Shown here in pieces: positions 15,831-22,357 of a stretch of DNA of 23,288 nucleotides. This DNA comes from JABFRZ01 sp031413955 (GTDB lineage: Bacteria > Planctomycetota > UBA1135 > GCA-002686595): positions 1 to 23,288 of the forward strand of contig JANOGB010000530.1 in the NCBI GenBank assembly GCA_031413955.1, written 5' to 3'. The stretch's first letter is position 1; each line of letters starts with the position of its first letter. The translations under genes and the position numbers were made by a program. The notes below the pieces were generated by a model that saw only the letters and a program-made list of their open reading frames with translations, did not search any database and was not told the origin of the DNA.

Positions 15831-18215
15831 CTAGCGGGGAATCGGGGCGAGGACGACGGGTTGGAGGACGACGGGTTCGAGGACGACGGGCACCTCGAGC
15901 TCGCTCCCGAGTTCGTAGCGGAATTCGACCGGCGCGCCCTGGAAGCCGGCGAGATGAGCCTGCACCCGATACCGTCCGGGGCGCAGGCCCGGGGCGTGGT
16001 AGCGCCCGGCGGAGTCGGTCAGCGGCACACGCGAGAGCTGGTGCTCGGCCCCCGTCTCGTCGCGAAAGAGCACGCTCGCGCCTTCGAGGGCGCGGCCGTC
16101 GCTCGCGCGCACGAGCACGTCCACCGCGCCGCCCGCCTCGTGCAGGAGCTCGAGCTCGGGGCCGTGATCCTCGCTGACCTCCACGAGCTCGCTGCGCGCG
16201 AATGCCAGGCCGGGCTGCTGCGGGTAGGCGACGACGTAATAGCGGCCCGGGCGTTGCTCGACGAAGAGGAAGCTGCCCGCCGCGTCGGTCTGGCCGTAGC
16301 CGGCGAAGGTTTCGCGGCCGTCCTCTTCGAGTCGCATCACGATCAGGGCCGATTGCTCGGCCGGCGCGCCGTCCTCGTCCCTGCACACGACCTCGAAGCG
16401 CGCCGAGGGCACGACCAGGTCGTGCTCGACCTCGAGGGCGTACGGCGCGAGCTCGAGCTCGCCCAGGCAACGCAGCCAGCGCCCGATGTCGTCGACCAGA
16501 TAGAGGGCGTAGCGGCCGGGCTGCACGCCTTCGAAGGCGTAGGCCCCGTCGGCGCCCGTCGTGCTCGCGACCCAGTCCTGGCTCCAGTTCGCGGTCTCGG
16601 CGTCGAACAGGCCGAGGCTGCGGTGCGGGAGCGGCGTTCCATCCTTCGCGAGGACGTGTCCATGGAGCCGGATCCCACGCGTCGTCGCGAAGAAGTCGAC
16701 CTGCACGGTCTCGTCCTCGATCACCTGCACCGGGCGCACGTCCGGGCGCTCGTCCGAGCGCATCACCACCACCAGGATGGTCATGGGCGGCAGGTGCTCG
16801 AAGCGATAGCGCCCCTCGGCGTCCGTGCGCGCCAAGGCGAAGCTCTGGCGCAGGCGCTGCACCAGGTCCATCGCCACGGCCACGACCTCGACCCCAGCCC
16901 ACGGGCCGCCGTCGTCGCGCGTCACCTTGCCCTCGATGGCGCCGCCCTGGCCGAGCGTGATCACGAGCTCGTCCCGCGCATCGAGCGGTGCCTGGACCTC
17001 GTCTACCCAGGTCATGGCAAAGCCCGCGGCATTGGCGCGCAACGTGTGCTCGCCGGGCGTGAGATGCGCGAGCTCGAAGCGTCCGTCGGGCTGGCTGCGG
17101 GCCTGGATCGGCAGCCAGAAGGCGTACTCGGAGTGCTCGAACAGGAGCCCGTCGATGGGCGCGTCGTTCTCCGAGAGCACGAGTGCGTTCGCGATCGGGT
17201 TGCCGTGCTGGTCGAGCACGCTGCCGCGCACGCTGACGCCGGTCTCGAGCTCGACCAGGAGCTCGGGCAGCTTGCTGGAGAAATCGAACTCGCCCAGCGC
17301 GCGCAGGGCGTGGCCCTCGGCATGCACGAAGACGCGCTGCTTGCCGCTGGGCGGATCTTCCCAGGCGAAGAATCCGTCGCCGTCGCTGAACTCGCGCTGC
17401 ACGGGCGGAAAAGTCTGGTGACCGCGGCGTTCGGCGAGGAGCGCGACCGTGAAGGTGCGCAGCGACTGGCCGCTCTCGGCGTCGGCGACATGGCCGGCGA
17501 AGACGCGCGCGCTGGGCGGGACGCCCGGGGTGGCGGGCGCCGGAGCCGTGGTCAGCGCCTGGCGTGCTTCGGGCGACCGGGCGCCTGCCGGCGGCGCAGC
17601 CGGCGCCTGGGCCAACAGAAGACCCTGCAGCACAGCGCGCACGCCTTGTACGAGGTCGATCCGCCGTTGCCCGTCGCGGGTGAACCAGGCCGAGCCGCGC
17701 AGCAGCGTGGCCGAGGCTTCTTGCTCACCACCCGGACCATCCAGCACGAGCTGGAGCTCGGAACTGTTCCCGAGGTGCACCCGGCCGCTCGCGACCAGCA
17801 GCTCGAACTCGACGCTCTCGGGGGTGACGACCAGCAGCACGGGCGCGGTGACCCGCAGTCCGTGGAGTCGCTCCTGCGCGCCGGCCGTGCGCCAGCTCCC
17901 GTCCGGGAAGCCGAGCGCGACCTCGCCGCGCGCGACGAGGCTTGCGGGCGTGAGCGGAGCCTCGCTGGCGAAGAAGCGCCAGCCGACGAGCAGCGCGAGG
18001 AGTGCCGCGGCCAGCGCGAGGAGCAGGGGCAGGCCAGACGTCCTCCGTTTCGGAAGGGCCGGGCGGGAGCCCGGCCGTCCCAGGGGCCGGCGGCGCTCGA
18101 TCTCGGCCAGGAACAGCGACTCGAGGCGGTCGCGGAAGTGCGGCGCCGGCAGGGCCGGCACGTAGCTCCGCCGCAAGAGGCGACGCACGTTGTGCTCGAG
18201 CACGTCGTGCTTCAC
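15831..18215 (-). CDS. Single-pass membrane protein: putative anti-sigma/receptor with FecR-like and carboxypeptidase-regulatory-like repeats
   Basis: A 794-residue protein starting at GTG 18215. Residues 1-42 (MKHDVLEHNVRRLLRRSY onwards, with FRDRLESLF) form a cytosolic helical segment without the Cys/His zinc-finger pattern of common anti-sigma factors. A Pro/Arg linker (43-60) and one membrane helix (61-79, GLPLLLALAAALLALLVGW) follow. Residues ~90-200 resemble a FecR-like beta region (ASLVARGEVALGF, LVASGRVHLG, LLRGSAWF). After an Ala/Pro linker come about six beta-sandwich repeats of carboxypeptidase-regulatory type. Each has a pattern such as VRGSVLDQHGNPIANALVL then DGRFELAHLTPGEHTL. 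The last residues are three VVL-X-P repeats. The start overlaps the sigma gene stop by 4 nt (GTGA). That coupling and the topology suggest the N-terminus binds the sigma factor while the outer repeats sense an envelope ligand. This is inference; no family name is certain. Confidence 0.85.
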   Translation of the reverse strand: MKHDVLEHNVRRLLRRSYVPALPAPHFRDRLESLFLAEIERRRPLGRPGSRPALPKRRTSGLPLLLALAAALLALLVGWRFFASEAPLTPASLVARGEVALGFPDGSWRTAGAQERLHGLRVTAPVLLVVTPESVEFELLVASGRVHLGNSSELQLVLDGPGGEQEASATLLRGSAWFTRDGQRRIDLVQGVRAVLQGLLLAQAPAAPPAGARSPEARQALTTAPAPATPGVPPSARVFAGHVADAESGQSLRTFTVALLAERRGHQTFPPVQREFSDGDGFFAWEDPPSGKQRVFVHAEGHALRALGEFDFSSKLPELLVELETGVSVRGSVLDQHGNPIANALVLSENDAPIDGLLFEHSEYAFWLPIQARSQPDGRFELAHLTPGEHTLRANAAGFAMTWVDEVQAPLDARDELVITLGQGGAIEGKVTRDDGGPWAGVEVVAVAMDLVQRLRQSFALARTDAEGRYRFEHLPPMTILVVVMRSDERPDVRPVQVIEDETVQVDFFATTRGIRLHGHVLAKDGTPLPHRSLGLFDAETANWSQDWVASTTGADGAYAFEGVQPGRYALYLVDDIGRWLRCLGELELAPYALEVEHDLVVPSARFEVVCRDEDGAPAEQSALIVMRLEEDGRETFAGYGQTDAAGSFLFVEQRPGRYYVVAYPQQPGLAFARSELVEVSEDHGPELELLHEAGGAVDVLVRASDGRALEGASVLFRDETGAEHQLSRVPLTDSAGRYHAPGLRPGRYRVQAHLAGFQGAPVEFRYELGSELEVPVVLEPVVLQPVVLAPIPR
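15849..15893. repeat. Three 15-bp tandem repeats at the 3' end of the receptor-like gene
   Basis: GAGGACGACGGG plus three variable bases repeats three times. On the coding strand it gives VVLEPVVLQPVVLAP just before the stop. The near-identity of the units points to recent replication slippage. Confidence 0.85.
18053..18084. repeat. Diverged family 1 palindromic module inside the receptor-like gene
   Basis: On the minus strand this reads CCTGGGACGGCCGGGCTCCC and continues CGCCCGGCCCTTC. It matches the intergenic module (CCTGGGAGCGCCGGGCTCCA, continuing GCCCGGCTCTTC) with few changes and keeps the central palindrome. It encodes the Pro/Arg linker between the cytosolic segment and the membrane helix (about residues 44-54), where extra residues should be tolerated. 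Confidence 0.6.
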
Positions 18216-18859
18216 GCGTAGCCTCCGCGCTTCTTCGCGAGCAGCGTGAACACGCGTCCGAAGGCCGTGCGCGCGCGGTGCAAGGTCGACTCCGCGGCCT
18301 TCTCTCCTCGGCCGGAGCGCGCGGCGATCTCGGCGGTGGAGAGCTCCTCGACGTACTTCTGCACCAGCGCGTCGCGGTAGTCGGGCGGCAGCGACGAGAG
18401 CGTGGCACCCACCAGCTCCTTCGTCTCCTCGCGCTCGAGCACATCCTCGGGCAATGGCTCGCGGTCGACCGCCATCAGGATGGCCTCGATCTCCGGGTCG
18501 GCCTCCTCCAGCAGGTCATCGATCCGTGCTGGCCGGAGCCGGCGGCGGTGCGCACGGATCTTGTTCTTGGCGATGCCGCACAGCCAGGTGTGCAGGTTCG
18601 AGCGCCCGTCGAAGGCGTGCAGGCGTTCGAGCGCGGTCAGAAAGGTGTCCTGGACGAGGTCCTCGGCGACGCTGCGGTTGCCGCCCACGCGGTAGTGCAC
18701 GAACTCGTAGAGCGTGCCCAGGTTGTGGTGGAAGAAGCCCTCGGCCGCGCCGCGGTCGCCCGCCAGGATGGCGTCGCGCGTGACGAGGTCGGGAGAGCGC
18801 GCCGGGAGCTGCACGCCCTCTTCGTGCCGCTCGCGGCGGCTGCCCTTCGCTTCTTCCAT
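18212..18859 (-). CDS. ECF-type RNA polymerase sigma factor
   Basis: A 215-residue protein. Region 2 is clear: AEDLVQDTFLTALERLHAFD followed by SNLHTWLCGIAKNKIRAHRR, which covers core binding and -10 recognition. After a variable linker, region 4 reads LSSLPPDYRDALVQKYVEEL, then STAEIAARSGRGEKAAESTL and HRARTAF, a helix-turn-helix for -35 binding. Length and the absence of regions 1 and 3 fit the ECF group. About 25 charged residues precede region 2, so the start at ATG 18859 could be slightly long, although GGGA lies a few bases upstream of it. It is the first gene of a four-gene operon with the receptor-like and TPR genes, and its stop overlaps the next start by 4 nt. Such sigma factors commonly drive their own operon. 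The leader region contains the long inverted repeat 18919-19104. Confidence 0.93.
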   Translation of the reverse strand: MEEAKGSRRERHEEGVQLPARSPDLVTRDAILAGDRGAAEGFFHHNLGTLYEFVHYRVGGNRSVAEDLVQDTFLTALERLHAFDGRSNLHTWLCGIAKNKIRAHRRRLRPARIDDLLEEADPEIEAILMAVDREPLPEDVLEREETKELVGATLSSLPPDYRDALVQKYVEELSTAEIAARSGRGEKAAESTLHRARTAFGRVFTLLAKKRGGYA

Positions 18860-18918
18860 GATTCCCGGCCCCGGATTCCTGCTCAGGGCCCTCTACCCTG
18901 CCCTGCAGGGCCCGCACG

Positions 18919-19104
18919 CGCTAGGCCAAGAACAAGCGCTTCGCGCCGCCCCAACGGCGAGAGTGCGGTGCCTGGCTCGGCTTTGCCGGATTCCGCCCTG
19001 CGCTCCTCATCACTCCTGCGCGCACCCGGAATCCGGCGAAGCCGTGCCTGGCTCCGTACTCTCGCCGGCCTGACGCGTTCAAGCGCTTGTTCTGGGGCTA
19101 GGCG
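18919..19104. repeat. Family 2 long imperfect inverted repeat, copy 1
   Basis: The left arm, about 18919-18995, and the right arm, about 19027-19104, are imperfect inverted copies of roughly 75-80 bp around a ~30-bp loop. Shared words in both arms are AACAAGCGCTT (18931; complement at 19081), GGCGAGAGT, a TGCCTGGCTC-type block and GCCGGATTCCG (complement at 19027). It fills most of the 277-bp gap between the divergent sigma and DinB genes. There is no open frame of note inside it, and a flanking ACCCTGC/GCAGGGT pair (18895, 19114) may extend the arms. Confidence 0.8.
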
Positions 19105-19136
19105 CGCCCCCCCGCAGGGTGGAAGAATCCCGGCCA

Positions 19137-19628
19137 ATGAAGACCGACCCCCTCGTCCGCGAGGTCCTGACGACCTGGAAGCGCCACCAGCAGATCCTGC
19201 TCTTCTTGCTGCAGAGCATCCCCGAGAAGCAGCTCGGCGCCGTGCCCACGCTCTCGAAGAACCGTGACGTGGCGCGCCAGTTCGCGCACCTGAATCGCAC
19301 GCGGCTCGGCTGGCTCTCCTTCCACGCCACGGGCGAGCGTCCCGAGCTGCCGAAGAGCGCCAAGGGCGAGCGCCCGAAGAAGAAAGAGCTCCAGGCCGCG
19401 CTCAAGGCCTCGGGCAAGTCCGTGGAGGAGCTGCTCGGCAAGGCGCTGCGCAAGGAGGCGCGCATCCGCCTCTTCGGCAAGTCACCGGTGCGCTGGCTCG
19501 GTTACCTCGTGGCGCACGAGTCGCACCACCGCGGGCAGATCGTGCTAGCGCTCAAGCAGTCGGGTTTCGCCCTGGGCGAAAAGGTCACGGTCCAGGGTCT
19601 GTGGGGCAAGTGGATGTTCGGGAAGTGA
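19137..19628 (+). CDS. DinB/YfiT-like four-helix putative metalloprotein
   Basis: ATG 19137 gives 163 residues; GGAAG at 19121-19125 is a plausible ribosome binding site. GTG 19119 would add six residues and is less likely. The sequence is helical, with a candidate metal-binding triad typical of the DinB superfamily: His51 (QFAHLNRTRLGWL) and His127/His131 (AHESHHRGQIVLAL). Members include thiol-dependent transferases and many stress-induced proteins of unknown role; the cofactor and substrate cannot be inferred. The central part is unusually lysine-rich (AKGERPKKKELQAALK). The gene is bracketed by the two inverted family 2 palindromic elements and followed after 8 nt by a broken DUF2283-like gene, so it may have lost a partner. 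Confidence 0.85.
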   Translation: MKTDPLVREVLTTWKRHQQILLFLLQSIPEKQLGAVPTLSKNRDVARQFAHLNRTRLGWLSFHATGERPELPKSAKGERPKKKELQAALKASGKSVEELLGKALRKEARIRLFGKSPVRWLGYLVAHESHHRGQIVLALKQSGFALGEKVTVQGLWGKWMFGK

Positions 19629-19636
19629 GGGACACA

Positions 19637-19699
19637 ATGGATTCGATCAAGCTGATCTACGATCCCTCGGGGCGAACGCTCACGATCTGGTTCGACGAT
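19637..19699 (+). pseudogene. N-terminal remnant of a DUF2283-like gene, truncated by a repeat element
   Basis: ATG 19637 begins MDSIKLIYDPSGRTLTIWFD, which looks like the N-terminal strand pair of DUF2283-type small proteins (IxYDPxxxxLxIxF), normally about 60-70 residues. Similarity ends after FDD at about 19699, exactly where the family 2 element begins. The frame then runs through the repeat as an Arg/Ser/Pro-rich string and stops at 19862-19864. No C-terminal half is present between the element and the hexosaminidase stop. I read this as an insertion with deletion. The family call rests on 21 residues and is moderate. Confidence 0.5.
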
Positions 19700-19862
19700 C
19701 GGCGAAGGAGAGCGAAAGTACGGAGCCCGGCACGGTTTCGCGCGAGTCCGAGTTCGCGGAGGAGTGCGAGGCGGTTCCGGCGGACTCGTGCAAAACCGAG
19801 CCAGGCACCTCCCTTTCGCCGTTGGGACGCCTCGAAGCGCTTGTTCTGGGGCGAGGCTGGCT
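19700..19862. repeat. Family 2 long imperfect inverted repeat, copy 2 (inverted relative to copy 1)
   Basis: The inner arms, about 19713-19752 and 19782-19819, pair imperfectly (CGAAAGTACGGAGCC against CGAAAGGGAGGTGCC, and CGAGTCCG against CGGACTCG). Words shared with copy 1 are AAGCGCTTGTT (19835), TTCTGGGGC, the CGGCGAAAG/CCCAAC block, CCGAGCCAGGCACC (19796) and AGTACGGAGCC (19717). Their order shows the copy lies in the opposite orientation to 18919-19104. The outer left part of the arm (AACAAGCGCTT) is missing. Its right end overlaps the last codon region of the hexosaminidase gene on the other strand. Confidence 0.75.
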
Positions 19863-21738
19863 AGCCGGAGTGCAGGGCTGCGAGGACGCGCTCGAGCCAG
19901 CGCGCGGAACGGTCGAGGCCGCCGGGGCGCGAGCGCTCGAGCCAGAGCGAGCGGTGCTCGGCGATGAGGGGCTCGAGCACGGCTGCGAGTGCCGCGCGCT
20001 GGTGGCCCTCCAGGTCCTCGAGGCGCCATTCCCCAAGCAGGCAGGCGAAGGACAGGGTATGCGTGACCCAGGCCAGCTCGCGCTGGGCCAGGAGCGCGTC
20101 CGGCGCGCGAGGTACGCGCGACCACAGCGTGGCGCCGGTGCAGGATTCCTGGGCCCGGCGCAGACCGGCGAGACCGAGGCCTGCCAGCTCGGGCGGAGGA
20201 AACGGCTGGTCGAACTTCGTGAGCAGGATCGAGAGCGCCGAGGCGTTGCGAACACCCACTCCACAGGCTTGTGCGGCGTGGGCGAGCTCCAGCAGAGAGG
20301 CTCCGATGCCGGGCGAATCGCATTCGAAGACGTGCACGTCCATCTGTGACGCAAGGCGTCCGGTCCCGCGCTCCGCGTCGCGCGCTCCGCTCGGGTTCCA
20401 GGCCTGATCCGCCGCCGTCATGAAGCCCGGCCAGCTCACGCACGGCGGTTGCAGGTGTCCGCGGTCGCCCCAGTCGGTGACGAGCAGGCCCTTCGCGCCG
20501 CGCGCGGCGCCCCACTTCGCGGCCGAGTGGACGTTGGCGAGCATGTTGTCGATCCGCCCCCCGATCGATTGCCACGAGCTCGTGCCCGGGCAGACGTAGA
20601 ACGGCAGGCCGGCTTCGGCGAGCGTCTGCGTTTGCTCCTCGAACGGATGGTCGGCCTCGTAGCCCCACAGGCAGGCGACGGCGTCCTTGGGGACCTCGGG
20701 CACGAGCTCCGGGTGGTTCAGCAGGATGTCGGCCCAGAACTGCATGCGCTTGCCGCGCGCGCTCACGAGAGCGTGCACGGACTTCAGGAAGTCGAGGTAG
20801 ATGCGGCCGACGCCCTTCTCGTGGATCGCGGCGGCCGAGCGGCCCGGCTTGATGTTGCCGTCGAGGTCGATCGTCTCGTCGAGGCCGACGTTGAAGTCGT
20901 GGCTCGAGAAGCACGGCAGGAGCTCGTCGTAGAGCTGTCCGAGGAACGCGAGGCTGCGCGGATCGGTCGGGCAGAGGCTGAAGGGCTCCGGGTGCGTCTC
21001 GCCGGCACCGAGGAACGGATGCACGATGCCCTCGGGAACCTCGGCGAGGTGGCGGTACTCGGGATGCTTCAGCCAGTGGTGCAGGTGCCCGAAGCTCTGC
21101 TGGTTCGGGACGAGCTCGATGCCGTTCTTCTTGCAGTGGGCGTCGAGGGCGCGGATCTCGTCGTGCGTGAACGGATCGACGCCGCGCCAGACGCGCTCGT
21201 GCTCGCGGTAGGCGAAGGTGTGCTCGAAGTAGAGCTGCAGCTCGTTCAGCTTCCACTCGGACAGGCGTTCGACCAGCAGGAAGAGATGGTCCATGCGCGG
21301 CACGCGGTCGCGCGAGACGTCGAGCATCACCCCGCGGCGCTCGAAGATGGGCGCGTCCTCGATCGCGAGCGCCGGCAGGGCGAGCGTCGTGCCCTCGCGC
21401 TCGGCCATGCGCACGAGCTGCAACAGCGTGCGCAAGCCGTGGTTCAGGCCGACGCCCTTGCTCGCGATCAAGCGCACGCGCTCGGGCTCGATCGTGAGCC
21501 CGTACCCCTCACGCGGATGACCCGAACGTCCATCGAGCACGAGCTCGATCGCACGCGGACCGGAGCCCAACGCGATCCCTTGTCGCTCCAGCTCAGCGCG
21601 CAAGTTCTCCAGCGCTGGCGACGCGAACCCCGGCGGCGGACTCAAGGCGAGCGGCCCGCCGAGCTCGAACGCTCCTGGCCGCAGCTCGATCCTGCGCGGC
21701 AAGGGTAGGAGCAAGTCGAGTCGGGCGCGCGCCGTCAT
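19861..21738 (-). CDS. Glycoside hydrolase family 20 beta-N-acetylhexosaminidase-like enzyme
   Basis: A 625-residue protein that would release terminal GlcNAc or GalNAc from glycans. Residues 1-130 look like the GH20 N-terminal accessory domain (REGYGLTIEPERVRLIASKG). The TIM barrel begins at ERRGVMLDVSRDRVP (about 133-150), a family hallmark, followed by EWKLNELQLYFEHTFAY. The catalytic pair is Asp287-Glu288 in FNVGLDETIDL, with Leu where GH20 enzymes usually have Gly-Gly or Gly-Ala before Asp-Glu. Trp-rich pocket segments follow (MQFWADI, CLWGYEADH, TDWGDRGHLQ). There is no signal peptide, so the enzyme appears cytosolic and may act on imported sugars. ATG 21738 is the first start. The last residues and the TAG stop abut the family 2 repeat, so the C-terminus may have been reshaped. 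Confidence 0.85.
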   Translation of the reverse strand: MTARARLDLLLPLPRRIELRPGAFELGGPLALSPPPGFASPALENLRAELERQGIALGSGPRAIELVLDGRSGHPREGYGLTIEPERVRLIASKGVGLNHGLRTLLQLVRMAEREGTTLALPALAIEDAPIFERRGVMLDVSRDRVPRMDHLFLLVERLSEWKLNELQLYFEHTFAYREHERVWRGVDPFTHDEIRALDAHCKKNGIELVPNQQSFGHLHHWLKHPEYRHLAEVPEGIVHPFLGAGETHPEPFSLCPTDPRSLAFLGQLYDELLPCFSSHDFNVGLDETIDLDGNIKPGRSAAAIHEKGVGRIYLDFLKSVHALVSARGKRMQFWADILLNHPELVPEVPKDAVACLWGYEADHPFEEQTQTLAEAGLPFYVCPGTSSWQSIGGRIDNMLANVHSAAKWGAARGAKGLLVTDWGDRGHLQPPCVSWPGFMTAADQAWNPSGARDAERGTGRLASQMDVHVFECDSPGIGASLLELAHAAQACGVGVRNASALSILLTKFDQPFPPPELAGLGLAGLRRAQESCTGATLWSRVPRAPDALLAQRELAWVTHTLSFACLLGEWRLEDLEGHQRAALAAVLEPLIAEHRSLWLERSRPGGLDRSARWLERVLAALHSG

Positions 21739-21756
21739 CCGCGAGTCGACACCGCT

Positions 21757-22047
21757 TCAGCGCCGGCCTTCCCACCTGCGCGGGTTCCTGCTTCCGTGGA
21801 AGCAGCCCACGACGACCACGTCATCTCCGACGATGCGGTAGAAGACGCCATAGGGAAACCGAGAGACATGCGTGCGCCGGGTGTCACGGTAGACGACGGG
21901 ATAGGCGCCAGGAGTCTCGAACACGGCTTGGAATACACGCTCCATCGCGTCCAGGAACTGGTGCCCCAGCCCTGGTCGCTGTGCTTCGTACCAAAGGAAC
22001 GCCTCGTCGAGATCGGCCGCCGCGGCCGGCCGAAGTAGGAGGCTCAC
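21757..22047 (-). CDS. ParE/RelE-family toxin
   Basis: A 96-residue protein starting at GTG 22047, which overlaps the antitoxin stop by 4 nt (GTGA). Family features are LRPAAAADLDEAFLWYEAQR at the N-terminus, SRFPYGVFYRI in the middle, and VVVGCFHGSRNPRRW at the end. RelE proteins cleave mRNA on the ribosome and ParE proteins poison gyrase; the sequence does not decide between them. Paired with the addiction-module antitoxin upstream, it forms a type II toxin-antitoxin unit. It lies 18 nt before the hexosaminidase start on the same strand, and read-through is possible. Confidence 0.9.
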   Translation of the reverse strand: MSLLLRPAAAADLDEAFLWYEAQRPGLGHQFLDAMERVFQAVFETPGAYPVVYRDTRRTHVSRFPYGVFYRIVGDDVVVVGCFHGSRNPRRWEGRR

Positions 22048-22259
22048 CTCGGCCGCTTTCGGATCTGGCGCAGGACCTCTTCCCAGGGGATCCCGAGGTC
22101 GCGATCACGCTCGAGGTCATCCAGCCTGCGGTCGAGCTCGGCGCGCTGAGCCTCGGTCACCGGTACGTCTTCAGGCTCGAGGCTGTCCCAGATCTCCTCC
22201 AGCAAGCTGAGTCGCTCCTCGGGAGTCAGGGTCTTGATGTCGACGTTCGGTCGCCCCAT
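22044..22259 (-). CDS. Addiction-module antitoxin
   Basis: ATG 22259 gives 71 residues (MGRPNVDIKTLTPEERLSLL). The pattern of a short N-terminal strand, PEERLSLLEEIWDSLE and a charged C-terminus (AELDRRLDDLERDRD, PWEEVLRQIRKR) matches the small putative addiction-module component family usually paired with ParE/RelE toxins. AGGAG at 22270-22274 (complement) lies 10 nt from ATG 22259. It is only one base from the alternative ATG 22268, so 22259 is preferred. The antitoxin would bind and neutralise the toxin through its C-terminus. No DNA-binding domain is evident, so autoregulation is not obvious from the sequence. Confidence 0.88.
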   Translation of the reverse strand: MGRPNVDIKTLTPEERLSLLEEIWDSLEPEDVPVTEAQRAELDRRLDDLERDRDLGIPWEEVLRQIRKRPR

Positions 22260-22357
22260 GCCGTGCATTCTCCTCGCGGTTGCGGCAGGGCGCAACTCCG
22301 CTTGCTGACGATGCGCTGCGGGCCGGATCCGGCATAGAATCCTCCCCGCCGATTGCC
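22260..22357. promoter_or_regulatory. Divergent gap between antitoxin and kinase with a 12-bp perfect palindrome
   Basis: This 98-bp gap must hold the start signals of both genes. GCCGGATCCGGC at 22322-22333 is a perfect palindrome directly followed by TAGAAT (22335-22340), a weak -10-like hexamer 17 nt before the kinase ATG. No matching -35 box at normal distance was found. An operator here is only a suggestion. Confidence 0.3.

Noticed and set aside
14739..18221. Plus-strand frame of over 1100 codons opposite the TPR, receptor and sigma genes
   Set aside because: It spans four well-supported minus-strand genes and their gaps and has no recognisable domain. It results from codon bias on the other strand.
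22335..22340. TAGAAT as a firm -10 promoter box for the kinase
   Set aside because: There is no -35-like hexamer at a suitable distance. TTGCTG upstream is 27 bases away, so it is reported only as a weak hint.
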